Part shown: positions 1 to 48,428 of the stretch, in pieces
Position numbering within the stretch: position 1 is the first letter of the stretch
Layout of the letters: every line of letters begins with the position of its first letter
Source: Paratrimastix pyriformis
Lineage: Eukaryota > Preaxostyla > Paratrimastigidae
Assembly: GCA_027972325.1 (NCBI GenBank)
Contig: JAPMOS010000021.1
Coordinates: 397,501 to 461,500 of the forward strand
DNA: 64,000 bases
Reading direction: 5' to 3'
Translations under genes and position numbers: made by a program
The notes under the pieces: generated by a model
What the model was told of the DNA's origin: nothing
The model's input: only the letters and a program-made list of their open reading frames with translations
Databases searched by the model: none

Positions 1-19126
<19,126 letters not shown>

Positions 19127-19222
19127 GCGCGGATGAGTGGCTACAACTAAAAGGGTCTGCCGACCGAATTTGACGAGCTCTGCCAAAGCCGGTCCTTCGC
19201 TCCTGCTCTGGCATTCCTTCAG
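19127..19222. promoter_or_regulatory. Divergent promoter, MED14 / PQ-loop gene
   Basis: Only about 100 bp separate the MED14 start codon from the first recognised coding exon of the plus-strand PQ-loop gene, so both genes must share a compact promoter or overlap at the 5' ends. No TATA box is evident. The true 5' exon of the plus gene is not resolved and may lie in this gap. Confidence 0.4.
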
Positions 19223-22216
<2,994 letters not shown>

Positions 22217-22433
22217 CGCTCTCGACATTCTCAAGATCAAAAACAGTCGAGTCGCATCGACCGGAATGGTCTAGATTCTGCTCCTGGTTCGAAAGGGGTG
22301 AACTGTGGTCGGGAAAAAGATGCACTGGGCGCAGAGTGGCATGAAACCTGGGAAAGAAGGAATGGTGTCCTGTCGTCACTAGCCGACAGAACACAGCCGG
22401 TAATCTTGGCTCGCCTCCGCTCGCTTGTTCGAG

Positions 22434-36772
<14,339 letters not shown>

Positions 36773-36797
36773 CCCCGATGATGAGGATGACATGTAA

Positions 36798-37808
36798 CCA
36801 AACCGGCTCGCTCCCATCCCCACCTACCCAACCGACCCCCAAAACCCCACACCCCAATCCCGGCAGATGGGTGGCAGCGTGTTTCCCCCGGCTTCGCACT
36901 CCGAGTTGTTGTTGTTTTTTGGGTCCTTGGTGCTGGTGGGGGGCGGCTGCTGTCCCTGTTGTCTGTTGTGCTGCCCGTTCGTTTTTATTTTGGACAACAG
37001 CATCACCCTCATCCCACCACCACCGCCACCACCACCACCACCGCCATCATCATCATCCAATCATCCAATCATCATCCAATCATCATCCAATCATCATCAC
37101 CATCATCATCACGGGCCCCCACTTCCTCCTCTTTCTGCTTTCTGCTGCTGCTCTTGGCCAAGCTTTTCTTCTTCCTTGTTGTTGTTTTTCTCGTGCATCG
37201 GCTCGCTCGCCCTCTCCTCCCCCCGTCGTCTTCCCCTCCCCTGCCCTTCCCATCCCCTTGTTTGGTTACTCTTGTTGTTTTTGCTCCACCCAGCCCGCAG
37301 CCTCGCTTGCTCTCTCCCGCCCCCTCCCGCGCGTTTCTTGTAAACTGATCAGAGATGAGTGAGCGTTCCCCGACGAGCGGGGAGGGGAGGGGAGGGAGGA
37401 GGGAGGGAGGGGGGAGGGAGGGAGGGGAGGGAGGGAGGGAGGGGAGGGGAGGGAGGAGGGAGGGAGGGAGTGCGTGTCGGTCCCATCGTCAGGGGGAGGG
37501 AGTGGAGCAGCCCCTCACCCGCCCCACCCGGCCCCAGCCCCCTGGCCAGGAGCACCTGGGCCACACTGCCCCACAGCCCACAGATGCTCGGTGTCCCACA
37601 CAGATGCTCGGTGTTTCCCCGCCGCCCAACGACCAACCACACCCACGCCAACCACACCGGCCGGGGCAGGATGCCCAGGGCCCCACCATGACCGCCGCGA
37701 GCAGAGGTCTGAGGTGGGGGTGGACAGGGCGTAAGAAGTGATTGAGGCCATGTTGAGATGAGCGCGGCACGGGGGACCTGTTCTCGAAGAGGCGGGTGGG
37801 GGGGCTCA
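36798..37808. other. Intergenic / 3' region of the surface-protein gene
   Basis: Includes a short CCAATCAT array near 37035-37110, a T/C-rich stretch at 37120-37340, a GGGAGG purine array at 37378-37470, and a pair of ACAGATGCTCGGTGT repeats near 37580-37615. No convincing gene; the intron-like CAT block suggests a spliced or long 3' UTR. Confidence 0.5.
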
Positions 37809-40221
37809 TCAGAGGTGCTCGAGCAAGGCGCGGGCATCCGCCTGAGCCACCAGCTCGTCGCCCGGGCAGGCGGCCAGCAGCTGCTCGACCAGCGGGCGGG
37901 TGGCGGGCATCCGCCGCAAGGCCTCCAGGTTCGCCTCGCTGCCGTCAGCCAGAGCGCAGATCGCAGACAGGGCGATGACGACCCCGTCGGGTAGAAGCGT
38001 CAGAGCCCGCAACTGCGGTCGGGATGGGGCTGAGCAGCCCCACCAGCGGGGCAGCCCCACCGGCCCGGCCCAAGGCAGCGCAGTTCTCGGAATTGCCGTC
38101 GAACAGGTTGGCGATTGCCCAGAGGAGCTGCCAGGCCAACCTGGGGTTGGTGGCGATGAGGGCGGGGTTGCACCGGAGCAGCTCCACCAGCGGGGCGGCC
38201 ACCCCGGCACGGCCGAAGGCGCTGCGGTTCTCGGGATCGCCGCAGGCCAGGTTGCCGATTGCCCGGAGCAGATCCGAGGCCACATCGGGGTGGGTGGCGA
38301 TGAGGGTGGCGGGATTGCTCCGGAGCAGCCCAACCAGCGGGGCGGCCACCCCGGCACGGCCGAAGGCGCTGCGGTTCACGGGATTGCCGGAGGCAAGAGT
38401 GCCGATTGCCCAGAGGAGCTCCGAGGCCACATCTGGGTTGGTGGCGATGCTTCGGAACAGCTCCACAAGCGGGGCGGCCACCCCGGCACGGCCGAAGGCA
38501 GTACAGTTCTCGGGATTGCCGTGCGTCAGCTTCCCGATTGCCCAGAGGAGTTCGTAGGCCACATCTGGGTTGGTGGCGATGAGGGTGGCGGGGTTGCTTC
38601 GGAGCAGCTCCACAAGCGGGGCGGCCACCCCCGGCACGGCCGAAGGCAGTGCGGTTCTCGGGATTGCCGCAGGCCACGTTGCTGATTGCCCGAAGGAGTT
38701 CGTAGGTTAAGGCGATGAGGGTGGCGGGGTTGCTCCGGAGCAGCCCAACCAGCGGGGCAACCACACCGGCACGGCCGAAGGCGCTGCGGTTCTCGGGATT
38801 GTGGTCGGTCAGGCTGCCCATCACCACGAGGAGTTCGTAGGTTACATCGGGGTTGGTGGCGATGAGGGCTCCGGAGCAGCTCCACCAGCGGGGCGACCAC
38901 CCCGGCACGGCCGAAGGCGCTGCGGTTCTCGGGATTGCCGTCGGCCAGGTTGCCGATTGCCCGGAGGAGCTCCGATGCCACATCGGGGTTGGTGGCGATG
39001 AGGGTGCTCCGGAGCAGCTCCACAAGCGGGGCGGCCACCCCGGCACGGCCGAAGGCGCTGCGTTCTCGGGAGCCGCAGGCCAGGTTGCAGATTGCTTCAA
39101 GGAGATCCGAGGCCACATCGGAGTTGGCGGCGATGAGGGCGGGGTTGCTTCAAAGCAGCTCCACCAGCGGGACGGCCACCCCGGCACGGCCGAAGGCGCT
39201 GCGGTTCTCGGGATCGCCGCAGGCCAGGTTGCCGATTGCCCGGAGGAGATCCGAGGCCACATCTGGGTTGGTGGCGATGAGGGTGGCGGGGCTGCTCCGG
39301 AGCAGCTCCACGAGCGGGGCGGCCACCCCGGCACGGCCGAAGGCAGGGCGGTTCTCGTCATCGCAGGCAAGAGCGGCGATTGCCCCGAGGAGCTCCGAGG
39401 CCACATCGGGGTTGGTGGCGATGAGGGTGGCGGGGTTGCTCCGAAGCAGCAGCTCCGCCAGCGGGACGACCACCCCGGCACGGCCAAAGGCAGTACAGTT
39501 CTCGGGATTGCTTGTCGGCAAGAGTGCCGATTGCCCAGAGGAGTTCGTGGACCACATCGGGGTGGGTGGCGATGAGGGTGGCGGGGTTGCTCCGGAGCAG
39601 CAGCTCCACCAGCGGGGCGACCACCCCGGCACGGCCGAAGGCGCTGCGGTTCTCGGGATTGCCGGAGGCAAGAGTGCCGATTGCCCGGAGGAGCTCCGAT
39701 GTCACATCGGGGTGGGTGGCGATGAGGGTGGCGGGATTGCTCCGGAGCAGCCCAACCAGCGGGGCGGCGACACCGGCACGGCCAAAGGCAGTACAGTTCT
39801 CGTCATCGCAGGCAAGGGTGGCGATTGCCCCGAGGAGCTCCGAGGCCACACCTGGATGGGTGGTGAGGAGGATGGCGGGGTTGCTCCGGAGGGCGGCCAC
39901 TTCGGCACGGCCGAAGGCGCTGCGGTTCTCGGGATTGCCGGAGGCAAGAGTGCCGATTGCCCGGAGGAGCTCTGAGGACACATCTGGGTGGGTGGCGATG
40001 AGGGTGGCGGGATTGCTCCGGAGCAGCAGCTCCACAAGCGGGGCGGCCACCCCGGCACGGATTTCGGGATTCTCGGCCAAGCTGCCCATCGCCACGAGGA
40101 GCTCCGAGGCCACCTTGGGGTTGGTGAGGGAGGGGTTGCTCCGAAGCAGCTCCACCAGCGGGGCGGCGGGCCCCAGATCGGCTACCGCAATGGGCCGACC
40201 TGAACCAAATGTGGGACACAT
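37809..40221 (-). pseudogene. Armadillo-repeat protein gene, broken
   Basis: About 14 tandem armadillo-like repeats of ~49 residues, with the pattern APLVELLRSNPATLIATNPD, then VASELLRAIGNLA and NPENRSAFGRAGV. Such solenoids bind partner proteins; the partner is unknown. The ATG at 40221 opens MCPTFGSGRPIAVADLGPAA. The C-terminus LLEHL ends at TGA 37809. The frame breaks several times: an extra base near 39508, a TGA codon in a repeat near 39150, an ~11-bp loss near 38865, an extra G near 38630, and a shift near 38025. The DNA units are so alike that slippage or unequal recombination is likely. It could instead be assembly error, so the pseudogene call is provisional. Confidence 0.7.
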
Positions 40222-40800
40222 GAGAAGGCCGATGGGGAACCGCGCACAAGCACGCCCACACACGCCCACACAGACGCACAAGCACGTCCTGCCCTACGCC
40301 CGGGCCGTCGGTCCGCGCCAACCCCGGTGCCCGGGCGGCCCCTGTGCCCGTGGCGGCCCCTGTGCCCGTGCCCCCTTTGCCCATTCGGGGTGCCGGAGAC
40401 CGTCACCGTCTCCGGTCGGATGCTCACCGGGTGCCCCTTCCCCCATTCCCCATCCACCTTCCTGGTTTGAGGGTTGTTCCTCGCCCTATTTTATGCGGAG
40501 ATTCCGATTCCGGGCTTGCGAGGATCGCCCAAAGTGGCATGATGGTGAAAATCATCGATCGGCCGGGGCAGGTCTCCCTTTGCCCGTTTCTGGGACCCGT
40601 GGATTTCGGTGCTGGCGCTGCGCGAGCCCTGGGATGTGGTCCAGTGCCTTCTGCTGCTGCGCGCGCGCACACACACACACGCACACGCACACACACGCAC
40701 ACGCACACACACGCACACAGACGCACACGCACACACACGCACACACACGCACACACACGCACACACGCACACACACGGACACACGGACACACAGACATTT
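40222..40800. other. Intergenic region with CACACG array
   Basis: Duplicated GGCGGCCCCTGTGCCCGTG near 40330-40370, then ordinary sequence, then a CACACG / CACACA array at 40660-40795. No gene seen. Confidence 0.6.
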
Positions 40801-40919
40801 AAAAGAGGAAGGAGTTTAGGCACAGTCCACGAGGGAAGCTCCAGAGTCAAACAGTGTCCACCAGGCCAACATACGCAAGCAGGCAGCAGCGAACAAGGGT
40901 CAGTCAACGGCAAGCGAGC
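40801..40919 (+). repeat. Dispersed repeat, copy 3 (shorter)
   Basis: Matches the first ~120 bp of 20566-20765 with more differences and lacks the D-arm-like 3' part. It abuts a CA-type array, as copy 1 does. The stop codon of the small minus-strand gene lies inside it. Confidence 0.7.
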
Positions 40920-41397
40920 GGACCGGCATCCTCCAGGCCCATGCTCAATCGAAGCTCCTCCTCGGGCTGTGCGCGCAGCTCGCGGTGACTCCGCGCAGGC
41001 ATCACCCTCCTCGGCAGCCTGGTGGCATCCTTACCGGGGGCAGGCTCACCCGAGTCCCAGGCACCCAGTCGGACCAGCAGACTCCGGACAGCCGGGTCCC
41101 TGGCCGCAACGAAGGACGGGGACAATGGAGTACGACTGGAGAAACCGGACGAATCGTGATCACGAATGATCGAAATTGTGCCTTCAGACATTTGGTACCC
41201 AAATCTGTGCAGGGCATTGATGGCACCAATGAGAGAAGACCCCGGCAACAACAACTGGCGCCGCACCGGGAATTGGGGCGTCCCCTTCGCCCTTCGCAGT
41301 GGTCGTGTGAAGCAACAGAGTGATCTAGTGAGATACAGACCTCAATCTGCTGTCCCCACCGGGCTTTGTGGGCGGCCCGTTGAGAAAGCCGGCGCAT
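40904..41397 (-). CDS. Small unknown two-exon gene
   Basis: Exon 1 (41341-41397) starts at an ATG and reads MRRLSQRAAHKARWGQQIE. It ends at a GTCTGT donor. Exon 2 (40904-41254) starts LLLPGSSLIGAINALHRFGY and runs to a TGA that lies within the dispersed repeat. About 135 residues; no domain recognised. The start codon's CAT (41395-41397) overlaps the 4-bp target duplication of the LTR element next to it. The gene may therefore be only the 3' part of a gene cut by the insertion, or its 5' UTR may have been displaced. It could be a chance open frame. Confidence 0.4.
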
Positions 41398-41398
41398 T

Positions 41399-41483
41399 TG
41401 TGGGCAGGGTGGGTGCAGAGAGGGTGCCTGCACGAGTATATTACCCAGGAGAACAATCCTATTCCAAACGCCTAACACGCACA
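41399..41483 (-). repeat. 3' LTR of the Ty3/gypsy element
   Basis: 85 bp, identical to 44097-44181, with TG...CA ends, and flanked on the left by CATT. Confidence 0.9.
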
Positions 41484-44096
41484 CTACCCCCCTTCGAGAC
41501 GAAGACACAAGTGAGGGAGAGGAAGGGGAATGGCAAAGGCAGGGCGAAGAAGACGGATGGAATAGACAAAACAAAGGGAAAGAAGTTCGGCTTTACGACA
41601 AACGACAAGTCAAGACCCCTACCCCTTCCCCCTCGCGGCCTTGTGGGCCCGACGGGGCTGGCCACGAGGCTTGGGCTGGGGCCGATCCTCCGAACCAGGC
41701 CGGGCATCAGGGTGAGCCCGGACGTATTCCTTCACCTGTGCGTTCCCAGCACAGTTCTCGTCCGGCTCCCAGGTCTCATCGGCGTCGGAATAGCCGAGCC
41801 AATGCACCAGGAACTCAAGGATTAGGGAAAGCCAGTCATCAATCTGTCTCTTCACAAAGGCCTCCTTTTTCCTGTGAAAACGCCGGGGAGGGGTCGAGAC
41901 AGGGCTGGCTCCAGGCAAGAGCTGGACCCGAAAAGGCTCCATCACCGCGGGGGAAGAGGTGAGTCCCCCGAAAAGATGCGCATACTCGCCGAGAAGGTCG
42001 GTAACCTGCTGGGCCTCAGGGTCGGTGAGCACATCACGGCGAACAACAGGAAGGGTCGGTGCGGCCTTCCCAGAGTGAGGCTGATCAGGCGCGGGTGCAA
42101 TCCACACAGGCGGGGATTCCGAAACTCCAGAAGGCGGAGTGGCAAGAGTGGCAATGCGCGGAGCAGCAAGAGCAAGGGCGGCCAAATCAGGTTGGCCGTC
42201 AGAATCAAGAGCACCAAGGGGACCGGCCAAAACCAGGCGTCCCACAATGGCCTCACCACCATAATCATCATCACCCAGATCGTTGTCGTCATCACCAACA
42301 GGGATGTTGAGAGGAGTGATGGTTGGAGTATCACCAAGAACAAGGCCATGCCCGCGCAATTCAGAGAGACCAACCAAGATCAACGGGTCACGACCCAGAT
42401 GGTACAAGACGGCCTGTTGAGGCTTACATTCGGGGCTCAGCCTCAAAGTAACGGGACTGAAACGCTGTACAGAAGTACGACTGCCATCAGCGAGCAATAC
42501 CGAACGAACCGGGCCGTCCTCCACGACCGGTAGTGCCAGATCATGCGCAAAAGCCGGTGAGATAACGGAAATCATTGCGCCAGTGTCCAGGAGAGCGGGC
42601 GCGGACACCCCGTTCACAACAACCGTTGTGGTAAGCTGAGGTCAAGCTTCCCGAAAGATGGGAAAGTGACAGCGGTGGTAGCTGCCCCAGAGCATGGAGT
42701 GGTGGCCACAACAGAAGCTGAAGGTGCGGGGGTGCCAGCCGGTACGACAGAGGTGACAGGCCCAACAGGAGTGGGAGGAACCCCAGCCGGTGGTGGACAG
42801 GCTTGGAGAAGCCGCAAGTGAGCCGGGTTCCACGAACGGCGTGGGTACCGTCCACCACCGAAAGTGGGAGCCGATGTGATGGAAGTACCCAAAGGAGCGG
42901 GAGACGTCGGAGGAGGTGGAGCAGGAGCAGGTGGACGGTTGGGGGCCAACCTCGGGGCCCCGTTGTTCTCAGGATGATACCTGCTCCGTCCGGGAATTCC
43001 ATGATCGTTGCCCGGACAATCCGAGATCACATGACCGGGGGAATGACACCATGTGCAAAGCCCCTGGTCACGAAGGCGGCTACGCTCGACGGAGCCCCGC
43101 GAAGTCGGATGCGGGGGGACCGAGGCAGTGGCCGGAGGAGACGGAGTCGGAGGTTGAAAAGGAACACGGCCGGCGAAAGCATGTTCACGGTGATGGCCAT
43201 GGCCGAAGGAGTGGCCGAAAACAGGGCGAGGAGCGGTCGTGACACCTCGTGACGACAGATGGAGCGCTGCAGCCTCGTCAAGTCTCTGCGCAAGATCGCG
43301 CACGCGCTCGACCGCTCGATGCAACTCGGTTTCCTGATCCAGGGCCGCCAGCTCCTGAGCGGCCTGTTCGGCAGGCGTCTTCGCAACCCCGACAGAAGTA
43401 CCCGCGGGGTCAGAACCAGAAGTGGCCGGAACAGAAGTGGCAGAAGCCAAAGGAGCTGGCTTCTCGTCCTCAGACGAAGACGAAGAGGAATCATCGTCCG
43501 AAGAAGGAGACACGGCGCAACCAACAAGGAACTCATCCTTGACCATGTCGCCAAAGAAACCGCGGAAAGACTTGAGAAAGAGCTTCGCGGCGGCCTCAGC
43601 CGGGAACTTCAACCCATCAACAAACCTGAGGAACTTCCAAATATGTTCCTCAAGTGAGAAGGCGATTTGCTCAGACGTCGGTGGAGGAGAAAAAACAAGC
43701 GATGCCAAAAGACGAGTTCGGAGAAAATTTGATTTCGGTCGAGAGATGTCGTAAAGCGAATCAAAGAGATCTTCACAAGAATCGAAGCAATGTTGATTGT
43801 AACGCAAAAGAATACCCACCGCAGAAGGAGGGACCAATTGCCTCAAATCAACAGGAAGGCCATCAATCGATCCAATAGTCTGTGAGATGGTGTCCTCAAA
43901 TCTCACACACTCTTCAAAGTTCAAGATGTTGCGGAGGCGAGGAAGACTCGGCAAAGGTGAAACAAAAGCTTCCGGCTTCATGCTCCGAATCTTCGACGGC
44001 AAAAGAATGATGGCGAATTTCTGTCTAGACATGGTGTAACGGTTACCAGGCACTAGTTGAAATCAAGAAAAAAGGAGAAGTGCCCAGTATCGATAC

Positions 44097-44181
44097 TGTG
44101 GGCAGGGTGGGTGCAGAGAGGGTGCCTGCACGAGTATATTACCCAGGAGAACAATCCTATTCCAAACGCCTAACACGCACA
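44097..44181 (-). repeat. 5' LTR of the Ty3/gypsy element
   Basis: 85 bp, identical to 41399-41483, and flanked on the right by CATT. It contains GTATATTAC, a possible TATA-type signal. Confidence 0.9.
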
Positions 44182-44185
44182 CATT

Positions 44186-45348
44186 CGCTGACATCGACGA
44201 TGACGGAAAGGCTAAAATTAGAAGCGGCAGACTTGAGATTCGGTCGGGTGACCGTTCATATAATGGCAATACAGTAAGCCACGACAAGGAGCGCATGGTG
44301 TGGGATGGCTAAAATGGAACATGTCAGATTCCAGATGAGGGACTGGTTTCTACATTTTGGTACCAGAGGGGGGAAAAAATTTTGTTGATGCAAACGAACG
44401 GACCTTACACGATGAGCACGGGATGGTGGGCCACTAAGGTCGAGGGGCCCTGGGCCCGGGTGGGGGGGCTGATCAAGATTCTGCATTCGGAAAAAAGTGT
44501 TCCGATCCAAATGCTTGGCGAACTAACATGAAGTACCAGCATGGTCTAGTGGTTTGGTGTGTTGAGTGGGACTCCCGTGCCGAGTGGTGCCGGTGAAATG
44601 AGGATACTTGAATGTCTGAAGTGGCCGAAGTGAGTTGAGACCTGGAAATGACCTGGATGTGAGTGTGAATAGATAAGATGCGAATGAAATGACGATCTAG
44701 TGCAAGTGTTCGGTGGAAAGTGAAAAGTGATTCCCATCCCTCAAAAAGTGATAAAGCGTCGATCTATTCGCAAAGGAAGCAATGAAGTACAGAAACATAA
44801 AAGAAACAAAAGATTAGCCAGAAAAAGAAGGCGCCGCGACCAAAGGCGGAAAAATGACGCGTTCGAAAAAGGAAGAGATACTGAAGCGCGGGTTGAAGCC
44901 GCTCCGGCCTTTTTCAAATCTTGTTGGGGTCCCACGACCCCCTCGCAGCGGGCTTTTCTGCCATGATGCGGTTTCAAAAAATTCTTTGTTTCATTCCATT
45001 TGTTTAGCAGTTCAGAAAACACGGTACACGCAGAAGATTTTTCCTCATTCTGCTTTTTGGATAGCCTCGCAGCGGGCTTTTCCGAGGTTTGTGTGCGGTG
45101 GCGTGGCCGGCCGTCGCGGGCCGCTAGGGTGGTCACCTGAAAACCGGGTACACGCAGACCCGTTTTCGCGCTAGCCGGCCATCTAAGAGAGGGAAAAAAC
45201 GTGTTGGCCCGGGGACAATGGGGCAATTGCCGGAGAAGAACGATCTAAGAAGGCAGGTTCCACTTTCCGGAAACCAGTCCCATGAGGGCGGGGAGGCCGA
45301 CCACATCTGGCCAGGCAATGCGAGGAATTCGACATGACACACGTCGCA
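44186..45348. other. Gene-poor, AT-richer stretch
   Basis: No convincing gene. The motif CCTCGCAGCGGGCTTTTC occurs twice (about 44940 and 45066), and GGTACACGCAGA occurs twice (about 45022 and 45145). A tRNA A-box-like ATGGTCTAGTGG lies at about 44545 but no cloverleaf can be built. Base composition is lower in G+C than in the surrounding genes. Confidence 0.5.
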
Positions 45349-48056
45349 ATGGCGAAAACGCGCTTTAGGCTGGAAGAGTTCCATGACAAAAATCGAAATT
45401 TCAGGCTGTAATTACAGTCAAAGCTTTCAAACGGGAGTTTTCACCACGGTCAGATTGGCCCGGGAATATCTCTGATGGAATCTTCTCGAGCAGCCCCCCT
45501 GTCCGTTTTCGTTTCACGCCCCCTTCGACCTTTTCGCGCGCCGTAGGGTTCCACCAAGGGCTTCTCCGCTTGACGAAGAGAAAAGCCACCCTTCGCGTTC
45601 CGCTGAACTTTGCAACTGCGTGCCATTTGATGCCAGCATTCTGGGCTGGAACACCCTCAACTCGGCAATTGAGTTGATTCATGGCCATTTTCGATCAGAA
45701 CTGCTTGCCGGGGCCGGAAAGTTCGCAGAATGGAAGCCCCCTCGAAATTTCGGTCATGATGAGTATAAGGCGGCAATCAACCGATGGCTGGCGATCAAAT
45801 TCAAGCGCCCGTGGGATGTATCACTCGGTTGTTCTGCTGCTGCCTTCTTTCCCGCACATTGGGTCTGCTCCAACACGGTTCATCCAGATCAGATCGCAGC
45901 GTTAGAGCTCGCCGCTTCTACAGGTGACAGACGGTTCTTCTGATTCTCAAATCAACGTATGCAAAGAGATGGTGCCCCTCGATGAGGAGGCGGACGAGGC
46001 CGAGAAGCCACCGGTGCTTGCGCACGCAGCGGACCAGGACGAGCCGGCACAGCCGACACTCGCAAAGTTTCCCATTTTTCATCTGGAAGTCAATTCTGGG
46101 AAGGCTAGGCGTTGTCTGTGGGCGATGCAGTTTTGTTTTCGGTCCTTTTTTCATTTTCCATTTCATGTTCGCAGCATCCGTCGCCCAGCTCCTCGCGTAT
46201 TCCTTTCAGTCTGCTCTCGGGGTGTTTTTGCACCACCCTACTGTGAACGCACCAATCTATTCTCTGTATGTTGATCCTCAAGTCTGTGCCATCTCGTTCG
46301 CCGGCCTCACTCCTCGTTCGTTGTCTGCGCAGATTGCCTTACTCCTGCGGAGCAGGATCATTGTCACCGACTCGAATTCGCGACAACGCGAGTGTCAAAA
46401 ACCTCCGAAAAGCATTCAATTTCTGCCCGAGCCAATCTGGCTCGGAGCCACCCCTTTGATGGTCTGTCGGCTGGCCACCACACGCGCACCGATTCTGCTT
46501 CTGTCCAACACGCACCCGTCTGCGCCTTTTCGTCTCACCCCACCCCAGCTTGAACTGATGGGCCAAGAGCGGAGTTCTGAACAATCGGACTCGGATGGCG
46601 ACTCGGGCGGTCTGGGCGGTGACGACTCGGGCGATGGCGACTATGTGCCACAGCCACGACTTCAATCTCCAATTCCCTCTTCGATCGAGCTTCCAAAGCC
46701 AATGAAACCGGCCGTCAAAGGCTCTGCTGCATCATCCGCAGCGGAGTCGAAGCAAATAACAGACCCCTTTGTCGAGCAGCTCTTGGCGAGTGCCAAGGCG
46801 AAAATGGGTCCACTCCCTCCGGTCGATCTCGTCCGACCCTCACTGGAGCTTCTCTCGGGACTTCGTTTCGATGGATGCCCCAAGACTGGTCAAGGAGGCC
46901 ATTCATTGGTTCCAAACGAAATACTTCTTCAGGAATCCTTGGGAGACTGGACCTTCCTTCCTTCGCCTCAGGGTCTGGCATTCCTCTCTTTGTTTGAAAC
47001 ATCGGCACACTGGCCTTTGTTTTTGCGACCCACCCGGGACTCGTCGCGGACGAAGACCATTCCTCCTCCTCATTTCCCTCCCCCACTTCTCCTCATCTTT
47101 CAGCGACAACTGTGGTCGCTCGGAGCCTCTTCCGAGCGGCGGCTCCTGCTCCCCTCGCGGCAGCCCCGGCCCCGGCCCCGGCCCCCGCCACGGTAGCAGC
47201 GGCAACGGCAACGGCAACGTGTGGCCCCGCCCCCGCCCCCCGCCCCAGTGGCCCCGGCCCGGCCGCCCCAGCGGCCACCCAGCCGGCCTGCGCCCGGGGG
47301 GCCGCCCCCCTTACCGACTCTCAGCCCTATTTGAAGCTGGTGACCGAAGAAGTGTTCGAGGCGACCCCGGCTGCAGTCAAAGGGACGGCCTTCCAGGAGG
47401 TCGGTCCCGGGCGTTCCTGGCACCCCGGCTCACTACCTCTTGTTCTCCCGTCCCATTTAGTGGACAATCTTCGGGCATCGTTTTATTCTGGCCTTGATGC
47501 CCTCCTTTGGATGCTCCCTCTGGCCACGCGCGTCCAGGCCGACAACTCCCGCTGCAGTCCGCGCCCTGGGCAAGGTCCTCGTTGCCCAAGTTTTGGACCT
47601 GGCCAAGAAGGGGCACGCACATTCTGACATCCGTCTGCCCAACCTGATATGGGACGGCGCCCATGCGGACAGTCTTGCAATCATCGACTACGATCGCGTG
47701 CGCCCCTTTTTCGCCGAGGCGCCGTCCTGCCTGCCCGGCCCTGACACCCCTTGTGTCTGAAAATGCCTTCGCCCGTTGTTCTCATCTTTGACTTTTTTTC
47801 ATGTGTCCAGATCATCAGATGCGCCGCCGCGCTCACCTTACATCAAGTGGCCCTTTGCGTGTTGAGGTTGGCTAACTATCAGCCCCCCGATTCCGTGATC
47901 ATTGCTCCAGAGATTGTGGACACCCTGAGTCCCCCGATGAAGGAGCAAGTTGGCCCGATCTTGGCTGCGCTGACCCCCGAGGGTTATTACGCATTCGGGG
48001 ATGGCGCGGCCCTCAGGTGCCTCGAGAATGCCTTGCGAGCCGCCGAAGAGGAATGA
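45349..48056 (+). CDS. Protein-kinase-like gene (FunK1/atypical kinase type)
   Basis: Exons are 45349-45407, 45547-45817, 45924-46111, 46175-46972, 47104 to about 47403, one or two exons between 47461 and 47754, and 47811-48056. Phases agree through 46972/47104. The protein starts MAKTRFRLEEFHDKNRNF and has conserved-looking blocks PFDASILGWNTLNSAIELIH and AQLLAYSFQSALGVFLHHP. A Ser/Asp-rich linker follows, then a Pro/Ala repeat, then a catalytic loop HSDIRLPN and IIDYD, corresponding to HRD..N and DFG of kinases. The last exon is helical (LTLHQVALCVLRLAN) and ends RAAEEE. No glycine-rich loop was seen, so activity is uncertain. Donors (GTAATT, GTATCA, GTTGTC) differ from the GTCYG type elsewhere. 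Junctions at 47.4-47.6 kb are unresolved. Confidence 0.65.
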
Positions 48057-48428
48057 ACGCGCCAAAGCTACCATTTCCGCACCCCCCAGGCTCTTTGCAA
48101 CTCAATGACCCCGAGCTTCGTGTGAATTCCCGAAACGTCCTCATCCTGCGCGCACGCTCAATCCGAGAACCATTTTGAATTCGCCGTCGCTTTCTGCAGC
48201 TTCACCGGTCACCCCCTGCTCGGAGGGCCTTCAGGAGGGGTGAACTCCATTCCGCATCAACCGGACGGCAACCTCGCCGCCGGCCTCGCCCCTCGGGGGC
48301 ACTCCATCGACAAGCAACTTTGCTCTGCCACCGGCCATCATCGGGTTGCCCGTCTCCATACCCCCCCCCCCCCCCCCCCCCCCCACAATCTTTGTCTACC
48401 CACCAGCCCCAGCAGGAGCACCCCGAAA
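48057..48428. other. Intergenic, tail-to-tail
   Basis: Region between the kinase-like gene and the candidate minus-strand gene. It contains a C run at 48361-48384. Nothing else recognised. Confidence 0.5.

Larger units (their letters stand above)
41399..44181 (-). mobile_element. LTR retrotransposon, Ty3/gypsy (chromovirus-like), broken but young
   Basis: Two identical 85-bp long terminal repeats (TGTGGG...GCACA on the plus strand) bound the element, with a CATT target duplication at 41395-41398 and 44182-44185. A purine tract abuts the 3' LTR, which is the left one here. Parts seen on the minus strand are a Gag region with a CCHC zinc knuckle (CTWCHSPGHVISDC), a retropepsin-type aspartic protease (LLDTGAMISVI) and a chromodomain (FLVHWLGYSDADETWEPDEN). 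The reading frames of Gag and the following region are adjacent, as is usual for the family. The full set of pol domains is not present, so the copy is broken and not autonomous. Identical LTRs indicate recent insertion. Confidence 0.88.

Noticed and set aside
38024-39975. Plus-strand open frames opposite the armadillo repeats
   Set aside because: Shadows of the minus-strand repeats. The minus strand gives the hydrophobic armadillo pattern; the plus strand gives Arg/Ser/Gly-rich text without fold signature.
42803-43542. Plus-strand frames over the LTR element
   Set aside because: They lie antisense to the Gag region and show no domain; the minus strand explains the sequence.
44540-44610. tRNA-like A box (ATGGTCTAGTGG)
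   Set aside because: No acceptor stem, anticodon stem or B box can be drawn, and there is no poly-T terminator in place.
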